Source: Schistocephalus solidus (lineage: Eukaryota; Platyhelminthes; Cestoda; Diphyllobothriidea; Diphyllobothriidae). Taken from it: DNA of 64,000 bases. The stretch is taken from NCBI GenBank assembly GCA_017591395.1, contig WEDG01003235.1:1-64000 (forward strand), given 5' to 3'. This document shows, piece after piece, positions 44,860 to 56,149 of the stretch. The notes under the pieces are model-generated. The model searched no databases and had not been told where the DNA came from. It saw nothing but the letters and a program-made list of their open reading frames with translations. Numbering within the stretch: the stretch's first letter is position 1; each line of letters opens with the position of its first letter. The position numbers and the translations under genes were made by a program.

Positions 44860-45285
44860 TTGCCGATCAGGTACGGGGCTCACACTCGAGTTCCGCCAGC
44901 TGCCGCACAGCGGCTAGACTTATAGACAAGAAAACCTTACCGCCAAAGACAAGAGAGACTTGAAAGGCCGTTTTGGATTATAAGACGTTATCAGCCAGTC
45001 ATCTTTAACCCCAGGTGTTTCACCATTCGAGTCTCAAAATCGCCACCTGGTGATTAAAAGTCCAGCACTAAGCATTTAGCCACTGGCTCCTAGTCTTGTC
45101 ATCTTCGAGCTGAACTATCAAACCGATCGGTGAGCGCCCATCCACCGATGTTGATATTCCGGATCAAGACCGGCAAGGCAGGCTGCGGGTTGGAGCCTTG
45201 GGTGGTACAAGACTTGGAATGGCTGGCTGATGATGGTTAATAAGCCATTCTAGTCTCCTTTGCTTTTTTCGGCAATGTTCTTCGG
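44860..45285. repeat. tRNA-Arg-derived SINE pair, head to head
   Basis: A minus copy (about 44930-45100) has the B-box region CCATTCGAGTCTCAAAATCG and AGCCACTGGCTCC. A truncated plus copy (about 45165-45285) has TGCGGGTTGGAGCC and GGCTGATGATGGTTAATAAG. The arm 44860-44925 (GCTGCCGCACAGCGGC) is the same spacer as in the 34.7-36.6 kb array. Confidence 0.6.
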
Positions 45286-46384
45286 CCTATGATTTCATGT
45301 TCATTGCTCACTGGGTTTGACGTTTTGAAGTGCATACTGACATGTCGTGCAAATGATGACGTAGCTCGCAGATAATTCGACTTGTCTTGTGAGCCGCTAG
45401 ATGAAAAATTGAGTGTAATACTTCCACCAACTGACAAAGCCTACTTCATTTCCTTGATTACCTCCTGTGGTTTGCATCAAACTGCAAAATTGCAGACCTT
45501 ATGAACGTAAGCCATTTTCTTAATATTTGTCTACAAATCTGCCCCAAGCAGCTAGCTGTATTACAAAAATGTCCAAAAACTCCCTATTTCAGGAAATGTT
45601 TTTAAGAAATATCTTATTTCGAAGGTTTTAACAAGCAAATAGAACAGAACCTGCTTTTATGGACAATCGACAGAAAAGACTCAAAATCGTAATATATTCA
45701 GCATTATTTCAAGAAAAATCCAAAACTGCTTGTGATCGAACACCCAAAATATTTATAAATAAACTTGACGAAAATAATCGTCGTAATATGCACAAAATGA
45801 TATTTTATGATTACAGCTGGCAATTCTAATCTCTTTGTCTTAGTCAAACGCATCTCAAACAATGTAAAAAAGGCAGAAAAAACATCAAATTCACGTGAAA
45901 CCTTGTTGGAACATATACCCGAATCGGAGGCTGTTTATTACCGTTAATAATTTACGCTGTCCGTAATCTGGAAGAATATTTCTGTAGAAGATATACTTAA
46001 GGAATATTTATAAATGTAATTCTACCTGTGATGCTTTATTGATTTGGTTTTTGAAAGGAAAGGCTTCCTGTACATTTAAAAATTAATTTTAATTAGAAAC
46101 ACCAATTTTTGAGTTTTTTTAATTTTCCGTTTTTCCCAAAAATAAGTATTTCTAAGCAACATAATATTAATTTATAAACTACAATCTGTCGCTTTTTAAA
46201 TAAAGGGTGTTTTTTCTGAGGTCAGACTTTGGGTGGCGCAGCGTAGTCTAATTTTGCGTGAAAGGGAGATTCTTGTGGCATCATGAGATGTCATGAGATA
46301 GGAAATTTACCGTATATGAGAAATTTTAAAATAATCTTTCACCTGAGAGACCGAAAGTCCCCTGCCAAAGATTTTCAACATTTT
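45286..46384. other. Very AT-rich intronic stretch
   Basis: No genes or recognised repeats; poly-A/T-rich blocks dominate. Confidence 0.5.
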
Positions 46385-46660
46385 ATTATGTGTACATGAC
46401 GTTTCGATTCTCACTCGAAACCATCAGCAGAGATCTCGTAAGTTGAAGGTATTGGTCAGGTCGGTCAGCCAATTATCGTACCACGTGCGAATATCCGAGA
46501 GGCATTTTGGAGCTACCAGTTGTGACAGGCATTTTGTGGCCTAGCAAAACACATCCGATAATTACTACAACACCTAGGCAATCCACAACCATCATCTGAC
46601 TCTGTCTCTGATGATGGATTCGAGTGAGAACCCGAAACGTCAGGCTAAAAAAGCTATTGT
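46385..46660. repeat. PLE terminal-repeat-like sequences in inverted pair, hammerhead-like cores D and B
   Basis: The minus-strand core (46432-46400) reads CTGCTGATGG then TTCGAGTGAGAATCGAAACG. The plus-strand core reads CTGATGA (46608-46614), a GGATTC/GAACCC stem II, GAAAC (46634-46638) then GTCAGG. The sequence between them matches copy A (13850-14060). The two cores face away from each other about 180 bp apart. Confidence 0.5.
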
Positions 46661-46794
46661 TTTAGTTATCTGGTCTCCTTCCTTGCGACTGCGTCCTGGA
46701 ACTCGCCTCAACGTTTCTATTAACAAAGGGACACGTTTTTATCCTGCGTGAGCACTTAATAATGCGCCTATGATCAAAGCACTCGAGACAGTCC

Positions 46795-46862
46795 ATGGTT
46801 CAATAGTAAGAGCGTTGAACATCTGAGCAACAGGTTAAGGGTTCGAGCCTCGGGTTGGGTAT
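46795..46862 (+). repeat. tRNA-like SINE head
   Basis: CATGGTTCAATAGTAAGAGC (A box region) and GGGTTCGAGCCTC (B box) are spaced as in a tRNA. It is the same family as the 34.7-36.6 kb SINEs but only the head is present. Confidence 0.5.
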
Positions 46863-46869
46863 ATTCATT

Positions 46870-49800
46870 AAATTTCTCTTTAAGCTCAGGGGCACGAGAC
46901 TTCGGAATGTTATGTATTGTCCTGTGTCAGTGTCACTTCCGAAAAGGTGAGAGGAAATTTTGTTTATCTGTGCGTGTGAGCGGTTTTCATTCCGTAAAAA
47001 ATCATTACATTTCGGATTCTAGGTGACATACGCAAGCACTGACGTTCTCCTTCACTCGCCTTGCTCAGATTGCAAGCCAGAGTCAAGACGACCAAGCATG
47101 AGCGTGCGTCCACGTACTTACAAGTCCAGATTCTCCCAAAAATATCTTCGCTAAGACCGATCCCAGGAGAAATCTCTTAGAAATACCGCCAGTGTGTCCA
47201 CACATCCTTCGGTCGCATCGAAAATGAACGGTCAGCATACATTTGTGGAGTAATTCTTTTGGAATAGCTCTCGACAGCTCCATCGGGCTTTTGAATTTGA
47301 GCCACTATTTTTCCCTCCATTCACATGGGGATTTTCTTATTTGTACATAGGCTGACCCATTTTCTCATTAGATACTGATACTTACCCCTCTTTGTTTATA
47401 TTAACTACGATAAGAAGGTCATTTAAAAAGGACGCTTGCACCCTTTTGAAGAAAATCTGGCGCAATTTTGCGATGCATTCACGGGTGACCTTTCATGATG
47501 CCGACAGTTGTACCTTTCGGTTACTATATATCTTCTGTTTTCTTTCGGTGCTCTCTTTTACGTACCGATTTTATCCACAGTGAATTGTGTCCTTTTTGCT
47601 AAAAAATTTTAAATGATACATTTAAAATAGAGCATATCGCTCTCTCTTATTCCGCTTAATCAGAGCCATTGTACAAATAAAAATTGGGGACAAACGACAC
47701 CATTTTGTCTGCGAACATCACCTTTCTGATTATACTGCGGTCTCCTATAGCATCCGCGATATTAATTTTTTGGCCTCGGTTTCGATAAAATTATTCGGCT
47801 TGGCACACGGTACTGTTTTATGTGAAGTTTAATAAATTTGCACACTTGGAAGTAATAAAGTATAATCTTGACTGACGATTGTCCCTTCCATTAACGCAAA
47901 AAACAATAAAAAATGCAATAATTTCTTTCTGATTTTGGCCCTGTTTGGCTCTGATGGTCGAGAAAATCTGAAGACTTAAGTAGCGTGTAGTATTTTACGA
48001 AATATCTGCTTATATTCGATCACATTTCGTAAAATGATGGATGGAGCATTGCTTGCATTCGCCTTTTTTAAAAGTGGGTCCCCTATTTTTCAAAAGCGTG
48101 AGTGAAGAGGTTATTTCAGTTTTCAAATCGAATCGCCATGCCCGTTTTCTAAACGAAATTAACATTAAATGGTAACCGAAATTCTGAATTTTTTTTAGTT
48201 TCCATAGGATTACTTAATTAGGGCTTTAATAGTACTAATCGGGTAGCGCAATCACAAAATATATCATTCACTTCAGGATGCCGGTTTTTGAGGGAGTTCA
48301 TTTTCGGCCGCCTGCAAACGCCACAGTGTAAAAAACGACTGCTTAAGTTATATTATTTTTCGCATTGATTATCCATCTCCATATAAAATTCCACAAAATA
48401 TTTTTATAGAAAAAAAATACACGGACGCATTTGGTAGCAAAGTACGCCTTTTTCAAATTTAATACTTTAAGAAAAGTTTTTTTGGTTTCAATAAAGTTCC
48501 AAAGTCATGAAGGAGTATCCTGGCGCCCCCAGAATATAGCGGTGGACCTGGATCTGGTCGTGTACTTGAAGTGCAGCATAAATGAACCAGTACATGCCAA
48601 ATTAGGTTACTCAGCACTTCAACGTCTCAAACATTCTCATCTGCAGGGGCAATATAGACTTCCTTATATCTTACTTAACAAAGTATTGTCTATCCAGCTC
48701 CAGAAATCCGCTCATCCTATGTATCCCTCATCAATATGATCCACGCGGTCGACTGCACAGTTACTACACTAGGTTATAGATGCGTAAGTTTTGTTTCTAT
48801 TGGAAACGTCGGAAAAATATTATGCCCCTCGATCACGGGTATGTTTCTTCCGTTTCCTGTTCGCAATATGCAATATTAGTTCACGTGGCCTGAGGGGCAC
48901 TAGAGAACACAGTATGAAACATCATACCCAATTACGCTCTGGAAGTAGCAGGCGAAAGCACTGCACTCATAAAATAGGATACCTGCGCAGATAAGATTGG
49001 TCGATTTTGAATCCACAAGATCACAATTTGTGACCTTATTCGTGAAATGTGATGATTAAAATGAAATTAGTTATTTTAGGCACTTAAATAATTGCACATA
49101 TTGCTAACTCGTCATGCTGCTACCGGAAAATGCCCTCCTTCCGTGCAGCATAAGTGTCCGAGTAATTTTATCATACAAACGTTTTCCAAATTTGAGCGGA
49201 AAACCACGTCACATTATATTCGTAAAATTGCTTAAGTTAACAGCTGCCCTCGACTGATTTGACGCAGTCTAGCGGGTTTTTCTTTCAGAAGAGAATAATT
49301 TAACCTCAAGAGTTTGAATTTAAAAACTTGTCAAATTTAAAATTCATTTTTCGTTTCTCGTAAATCAGAGTGCAAAAAACCATGGTATTTATTCGCGAAT
49401 CAGACGTTTTATCGATTTTATAAAAGGCAGCCTTGTAACTTTCTATCATTTAATTCCCATAAAATTCAGTAAAAATGCCTAGAGGTTAACATTTGTTTAA
49501 ACGCCCCGATTTTGTCCTGCCTTTTGCGAATGCACCATAAGCAACGATGAAAGAGCCTATCAGTAAAATGTTCATGTGAACTCTAAAACATATGCTGCCG
49601 TCTAGTTTCTGCTTATACATAGCAGTTTTAGCAATATGTTAGTATTCAAGTTGCCACTCTTCTGTGCGTTCCTAGTCGCATTAGATACATTAACAGAGTT
49701 TTGAGGAAATGCCGGCCACAATTGTCGATATTTTAATGATTTTGCCCTAGAAACACGTCTAGTACGTGGAAGTTCGTCAGCGAAATATCGAACTAAAGCG

Positions 49801-49900
49801 CGGTTAGAAGAGTTAATAATAAAAAATGTTTCTTTTATCGGTCAAGGTCATATTCGTTGTTGGATCTCGTTGTGGATGTTAATTCTAGTTGAAAATTATA
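46870..49900. other. AT-rich intronic stretch without recognised features
   Basis: A few short open frames (for example 48431-48739, plus) show no domain. No repeats shared with the rest of the window are seen. Confidence 0.45.
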
Positions 49901-49904
49901 TTTT

Positions 49905-50290
49905 ATGCTTGAATGAGCCTTTCCTTTGACCCATTTGTGAAAAACTCGGCAGCCTCAGTGGGATTCGAACCTACGCTTGCAAGGGGAAGGCTTTAGTACA
50001 GCCAACGCTCAAGCCAACTGACCTACGAGGTTACCAAGTTTTTCAAAAGTGGGTTAAAGGAATTATTCCAATATGCCAAAATCCTCTACTAATTAATTGG
50101 GCCTAATAGTCATTTGGTGGATTCTAGGTTGATTGCTTAGGAAATCCTGCTTGGGCAGTCAGGTTACTGTATCAAAATTGGTGGATTCAATACGCTGCAG
50201 TGGGCAGTGCGGGTAACTTGACCTAATTGTGATTAAACTCACGGCTCCAGGTGGGTCAGTAGAGGTGCCAAAATCCTCTACTGAATGAGT
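49905..50290 (-). repeat. Dispersed element with tRNA-like core and inverted repeats, copy 2
   Basis: Inverted relative to copy 1 (7985-8361). The tRNA-like part (about 50035-49948, minus) has an A box (TAGGTCAGTTGG), GGCTGTACTAAAGCC as a possible anticodon arm, a long variable region and a perfect B box (GGTTCGAATCC). The ends GTAACCT and AGGCTGC can pair as an acceptor stem with one mismatch. The right arm (50050-50092) matches the arms of copy 1; the left arm is diverged. The segment 50100-50290 matches the flank 7985-8197. Confidence 0.65.
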
Positions 50291-50294
50291 CTTA

Positions 50295-51730
50295 ACATTT
50301 AACCCAACGATATCGGTCTAAAAAGGAATTCCAAAACGCTCATTATTTTGTACTTTAAGATTTTTTTATAAACACAGCACATAACCTATAATTTTGAACT
50401 TCTGATTGTAAACACTGCAGGGCGTAGAGTATTCCCTGACATTTCAAAGATACTTAAACTGAGCGGACTCCAGCATCTCCGAAACCCCTACGTTAATTGA
50501 ATCGAAGTAAATTTCTTTTCATACATCGAAAATGGTATGCTAATGATTTTGTCTGTTATTTTTATTCAAATTGATTAGTCACTGACTGACTTGTTTAAAC
50601 ATGTGATCCTGTGAAAATGTTTATTACTGTGACGTTTCCATCAGCTTTAATTAATCACACCTCCATCAATACAAAAAAGCAGAAGCTAATATCGGTTTAG
50701 CTCAAAAAGATGCTGGAACACGTGCACAAACATTAAGCACTTAACTTTGTAAAAGACTTCCTATAACTAAGTCTTGGTGGATATTAAATAAAAGCTTAGG
50801 TTAAAGATACCTATAAAATTTATTTGCTTATGCGTTTTGGCGCGAGCAAGAATTATGCACTCTTAATATCTGAGTTTACTCATTTGATAAGAATTACCGT
50901 ATTTTCCGCATTTCTGCTTCTGGAAAAATTTGTATTTTAACTCAATTAATAATTTACTATGCACCAGGATTTTTTGTTAATGATGCCCGGGGAAACGAAT
51001 CTCGTGGAAACTCAGAACAGAAGGAGAGAGTAAATATAAAATTTCTCAAAACAAAACTCACTTTGTGGTGGGGGAGGGTGGGGGGTCAAAGAAAGTCGGA
51101 CAGCAATCCAAAATGAGAGTTGTGCAGGAAAAGTGAAATTTTTGATTCTGCCTAAATTCTGCTGTTGATGCACGTGTTGATTAGGTCTTGGAGCTTTTAT
51201 GGCACTCGCACTCATGTAAGATCCGAGCCGTCCCTAAAGTATTTTGGTGACTGCAGAGGGAACCAGGACATGTGCCTGACAAGCGTAGACGGGTTGTTTA
51301 GCTCTATTAGGCCCTGCGTCCGTGCCCACCTTCAATCCTCCTGTATTTTGTTTGCGATAGTCACACGGTGGTTGAGGGAAAAAAATGGTGCAATAGATAC
51401 AGTGAAAGTCTGTTGCACTCCAAACCAATAAACACACAAGTCTTCCGTCCTGCACCCATGCCTTGAGACAGGCGGTTTACGCCGTCACATCTGACGACCG
51501 CGAACTGTCAAAACGTGACGAAGTTTCGTAGCAGATATGCGAAACGCCGGTAGATTGGCATCTAAAATTTGGGGATATTTCTGGGTGCGTTTGTCTGACG
51601 CATCGGGTGCAGAGTACTACTGGTGCTTCATACACTTGGGAGACGCGTTGGCTGTTTAACTCCGCCAGTTTTCCTCTCTTCCTTAAGTCGGCATGGACAA
51701 TTTGATTAATACAGAAGAAGTAGATGCGAT
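50295..51730. other. Intronic stretch without recognised features
   Basis: AT-rich to about 51100, then more balanced. Open frames at 51165-51431 (plus) and 51752-51477 (minus) are not recognisable; the latter begins within the PLE flank. Confidence 0.4.
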
Positions 51731-51734
51731 TGCC

Positions 51735-52945
51735 TGAGGTTTTGGATTCCACCTCGAACCCATCTTCAGAGAGTTGCAGTATTTATAGGATGCGGTCGCT
51801 GTCCTACTATATGCCTATGATGACTGTGCTCTGGTGCGCTTATCTTTCGGTGGCCACCATGCGGGTCATTATCGGTTAAAATTTCTTCACCATGTTGGAG
51901 GTTGGTGTAATGATGGCTCGAACATCTGGCTCACCGGCACTGGCCTTGGAAAATACGTTCGCCTGGGCGCTTCCCAAAACTGAGCAATACATATGGTTTG
52001 TGGAGGTCATTGCAATTGGTAATAGGCTAGAGACCTGTAAACCAGGATTCAAGCAACTCACGGCTCACGAGACTATCATCTCTTGCGTGAATTTTTGGTT
52101 CCCATCTAACTTTAATTTATGACCGATTCTTACCAAATGAACCACGATTTGAGAATTGGCGTAATTTCACCACACTGCTGCCACGTGTTCGGCAATTCGC
52201 GTCCAAATAGTCTTTCGGTTTCTCCGACGTAGTTGCTTTGCCCGCAACTGCACAAGATCCGATAACCAACTCCAGATGTTTCTTGGCACGGCAGTGGGTC
52301 CTTTGGTGTAATTACCTGACACCGAATGGTGGACTCCGGTCTGTGTGCGACTCCAACTCCAAGCGGCGCACGGCTGACGGCTTCCGATACATTTTTGACG
52401 TATGGAATCTTTCGCCAGTACTAGGGTCTGGTGCGATTTTGTAGCTCGTCTCGTTTGTGCATGCAGTGCTTGAAGAATTTGCGTAGGTACGCATTTTTTT
52501 CTGAACACCCATCGAAGATATTTCAAGACGGCAACCTTGTTTCCAGTTGACTACATTGCGTCTCAACATGCCTCCGGTCTGTGGTTGCTGTTGAGGTTCC
52601 CTACTTGTATCGTATTTTTCATTTTGCTGAACACTTTGGTCTTTGTGGCAGACGAGGACGTCGAGGGAGGCCAGCGCGTTGCTTTTGTCCTCCTCCATCG
52701 TAAATGGTATGTCCGGGAAGACGTTGTTGAGACGTTCTTTTAACGTGAGAAGTTGATCCCATTCGATGACCACGAAGGCGTCATCTACACGATGAGCTCA
52801 GACTTTCAGTCTTCAATTGCCGTACGCATGTATTAGGATTGGGACTGCATTCTTTAAATACTGAAACTCCCTGTGTACGAATTACCCAATACTGTCTCTG
52901 ACGATGGGTTCAAGTTGGAATCCGAAACACGAGGCGAAAAACTGC
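51735..52945 (-). mobile_element. Penelope-like element with hammerhead-like flanks in opposite orientation
   Basis: A minus-strand RT and GIY-YIG relic lies between two copies of the terminal-repeat core. One is on the minus strand at 51775-51735 (CTGAAGATGGGTTCGAGG, GAATCCAAAAC). The other is on the plus strand at 52898-52928 (CTGACGATGGGTTCAAG, GGAATCCGAAAC). In both, GGGTTC can pair with GAATCC as stem II. The element has lost its 5' RT region. Confidence 0.6.
52167..52800 (-). pseudogene. PLE reverse transcriptase C-terminus and GIY-YIG endonuclease, frameshifted
   Basis: On the minus strand HRVDDAFVVIEWDQLLTLKE contains the catalytic VDD (52788-52780). It is followed by NNVFPDIPFTMEED and LASLDVLVCHKDQ, which are the FPdI.FT.E and L.FLDVLv motifs of Penelope-like RTs. 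The linked endonuclease starts as GYRILCSCGQSNYVGETE (about 52270-52215) and continues in another frame as KTIWTRIAEHVAAV, so a frameshift lies within the GIY-YIG domain. The usual residue before VDD is Y; here the sequence reads RVDD, a loss that would impair catalysis. The linker between the two domains is degraded. Confidence 0.75.
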
Positions 52946-52949
52946 CTAT

Positions 52950-53820
52950 GTTTTAGACGCTTCAACTTGAGGTTTATCGTCATGTTTAGCTCAATTTTTA
53001 TTCAAGCATTAGGGTTGCAGTTACAAAACCAGTAATTTTACGCCTCTTCCTCAAACTTCGTGAGTTTAATTCGAAGTTTGTTCCAAATAGAAATCCTTCG
53101 AAATAATCATTTGGTGAAGAAATTTCTACAGCATTGTCGGCCTGTCCATTCACTCCAATATATTAAAATAACATCGTTGCCCGTTTCAGCTTCTTAAGTA
53201 AGTTTACGTCTTGAGTTAGGTTTGCTAAATTAATTATTGGACATGATGCCTGTCACTTTAATTTCACCCTTTTTCCGATGGTTATGAAAGCTTTCAACAA
53301 AAAAAACAAATCTGGATTGATCTAAGAAGTCACCTAGGAAAGTGTACCAGTGACTGATGTCATAAAATTGTTAGCCGAAGTTCAAAAATTCGTTCTTGAT
53401 TAATAATTAAAGTGAGGTTGTAAGAGTGCCCATCTTGCAGCATAATCGACATGCTGGGATGCCGGCTTTTAAAGGCACACATGAAGCATACAATAGGGTA
53501 GATACCTAAAACCATTTATTGTTTCTACCTTATGGCATAGCGGCATTTCTGATTTTCTCTACACTGAAAGCAAACCACCTGTGCACTAACATCAAATGCA
53601 ACCACTGATCGGACTTAAAGTGCTTCGGGAATTGAGAGCCTTTTTAAAACCTAATTATACTTGTCCTTATCGTGTTATATTTTAAGAAGATCTGATTTAC
53701 TACTAACTGCTTACAATAAAGGGTGCTTTTATACACGCTTTCCAGAAAAGAAATGCAAATGTATCAGTGCGGCAAAAACCACGAGAAAACGTGCATATTA
53801 CTGAAGTTAGCATTTTTACA
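52950..53820. other. AT-rich intronic stretch without recognised features
   Basis: No gene or shared repeat is seen. Confidence 0.45.
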
Positions 53821-53824
53821 CGAT

Positions 53825-54600
53825 ATTTCGACCATCGAATTCGACAAGGTCCATCGTATGCTCCACGGAAGGTTGGTGCAGGGACGGTGACTTGGACGTG
53901 CTTTAGTTTAAAGTGATAGTAGACTTGCGCAGCGTCTACCGTACTCGCTCCTTCTACCCCACCGGAGCCCGGTGTCATGACAGAGTCCAGAACACCGGAA
54001 ATGGGAGAGGGCGCAGGTGGCTGGCGCGGTCGGAGCTGCCCCTGGGCGTACAACCACATCTGGTTAGGATTTCCACGGAGTGGTAGTGCCATAAAGGCCA
54101 CATAAAGAAGGAGCCATTGCAGCCTGGCTCTCAATCCACCAGTCAGCCACTCCACACCAAACATACATTGGGCTGACCACACGGTCCGAGATATCCCGTC
54201 AGTTGACAACCATCCAAGCCACCACTTTTAGCGTACGGGGATAGTTTCAAGCGTGTCAGATTGATTATAGTGAGGAAAATGCGCTGAACCATCAACCTCA
54301 CTCTCTCCCCGAACCCACAATCAGACCACCATCCGAGCCAGTGAGTTGTCTGATATGGGAGTGGGCGCATTGAGTGGCTGGTCGGCGTACCCGTCTTCGC
54401 GCGCCACAGCACGACCTGGCTCCCATAGTTCACGCACTAGGATTCACTTAATTAGGGGATATGGAGGAGCCATCGCCGTCTGACTCCCAGTCCACTGGTC
54501 AGCCACTCGACACACACAGCAGATACACTGGGTCGACGGCCTGGTCTGGTGTAAGCATCATATTGGCAGCCTTACAAGCCACGGTTGCTTGGAAACTATG
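53825..54600 (-). repeat. LINE 3' tail, copy attached to LINE copy 3
   Basis: Aligned in order with 25429-26110. Blocks: TTTAAAGTGATAGTAGACTT, CAGTCAGCCACTCCACACC, CCGTCAGTTGACAACC, GTCCACTGGTCAGCCACTCG and CACTGGGTCGACGGC. It ends at 53825 with TCGAATTCGA in the hairpin position. Confidence 0.7.
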
Positions 54601-54709
54601 ATATTCTCAGGTGCGTGATGATGCTGAGGGTGTTGTCTACGTATTGATGTAGGAAGTGTGTGCTGATGTGCCTTAACCTCTGGTGGTTTACCGCAGGTTG
54701 TCGCGGAGG

Positions 54710-56134
54710 CGCATGTGTCCTAATAGGCCCATGCGGTGTGTAAATGTGCGGGAGCAGTGAGGGCAGTAAAGGCGGGCGCGTTGACTGTATGCCGGAGCCC
54801 CAGACACTGCTTCACCAGCCTCCATGCGATGGATTCGCATGTGACCGACCAGGCCGATGCGTAAGTTGAAGTTGCGGGCGCAGTGGGGACAGGAGAAATC
54901 GGAAGGGGCTGGGGGATATCATTTGTTGTAGTAGGGGTGGCAGTCGCGGTAAGAATGGCAGGAGCGAAGAGTGTGCATCGGGTATCAGTGTTGTCGGCAT
55001 TGCGACGAATTCCGCTTTCATGGATGCGCATGATAACGAAAAGGCCCGTGCCATGAGTGAATGCGCGAGTACAGTGAGGACAGTGGAGGCGGCTATCTCT
55101 GTTATGTTTTGGTGCTCCAGGCACTGATTCGCAAAGTGACCGACCAGGCCGATGCGTGAGGGGAATGTGCGATCACATTGAAGACAGTTTAGGAGAGTAC
55201 CCATCGCTGGTGGTGGTGGGGGTGACGGCGGCGGCAGCGAAGAAGAAGGTGATGGTTTTGGTGGTGGGGGTAACAGGTGATGAGTTTTGGGATGTGGTCC
55301 CTATGAGGGTGGTAGTAATGGAATTGATGCAAGGAGTGAGGGTGGGGGAGTCCAAAGGAGAGTTGGAAGAATTTGACGTAGAAGTTGGAATTGTTGGATT
55401 GTTGGTGCATTACATCCGAAGATGTCCGACCAGGTCGATTCGCGCGCGGAAGCTGTGTTGAAAGCGCGGGCACTGGTTCACCAGTCTCTGCACGATGGAT
55501 TTGCAAATGACCGACCAGACCGATGCGTGAGGTGAATTTTCGGTCGCATTGAGGACAGTTTAAGAGAGAGTCCTCATCACTGGTGGCGGTGGTGGTGACG
55601 GTGGCGGCGGTGGTGGTATTGGTTGCGGTGGTGTTGGGTAACAGGTGGTGAGTATTGGGATGTGGTCTCTATGATGGTGGGAGTACTGGAATTGATGCCA
55701 TGAGTGATGGAAGGGGAGTCCAAAGGAGAGTTGGCAGAATTTGACGTAGAGTTTGGAATTGTCGGATTGTTGGTGCATTGCGTCCGAAAATGTCCGACCA
55801 GGCCGATTCGCGCGCGGAAGCTGTGTTGAAAGCATGGGCATGTTGGAAGGGCCTGGGCATCGACGATATTGGTCCGGGGCGCTGGTGCCTTTCGTGCCGC
55901 TCGGTTCCCCTTGGCGGCGGCAATCCGGTTGGCCTCATAGACTGCTGAACTAGTCTTCACGGATCTTTTCCATGCTGGTCTATCCTGGGCGAGGTCCTCC
56001 CAGCTCGCCTGGTTGATTTGCAGTTGCTTCATAGATTTTTTCTGTGTCCTTGTAGCGTCGTTTTTAACCTCCCTATCGGCGAGCACACGTAGCGACATCT
56101 CCGTGGAAAGGTCGTTTGGGTAGTCGCTCGTCAT
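54710..56134 (-). pseudogene. LINE copy 3 zinc-finger array with duplicated module
   Basis: From 56134: QLQINQASWEDLAQDRPAW, ANRIAAAKGNRAARKAP, then a first finger remnant CPCFQHSFRARIGLVGH. A linker rich in Pro, Ser and Thr follows. The segment 55577-55860 (finger plus linker) is followed by a second, diverged copy at 55210-55480, so copy 3 has one module more than copy 2. The remaining fingers read CLQCDRTFPSRIGLVGH, HCPHCTRAFTHGTGL, and others in shifted frames. Frameshifts separate most modules. Confidence 0.7.
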
Positions 56135-56149
56135 CCATTCTTACCAGGT

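Noticed and set aside
49948..50035. Functional tRNA gene
   Set aside because: A and B boxes are present, but the acceptor stem has a mismatch, the D arm does not fold well and the sequence is part of a dispersed repeat.
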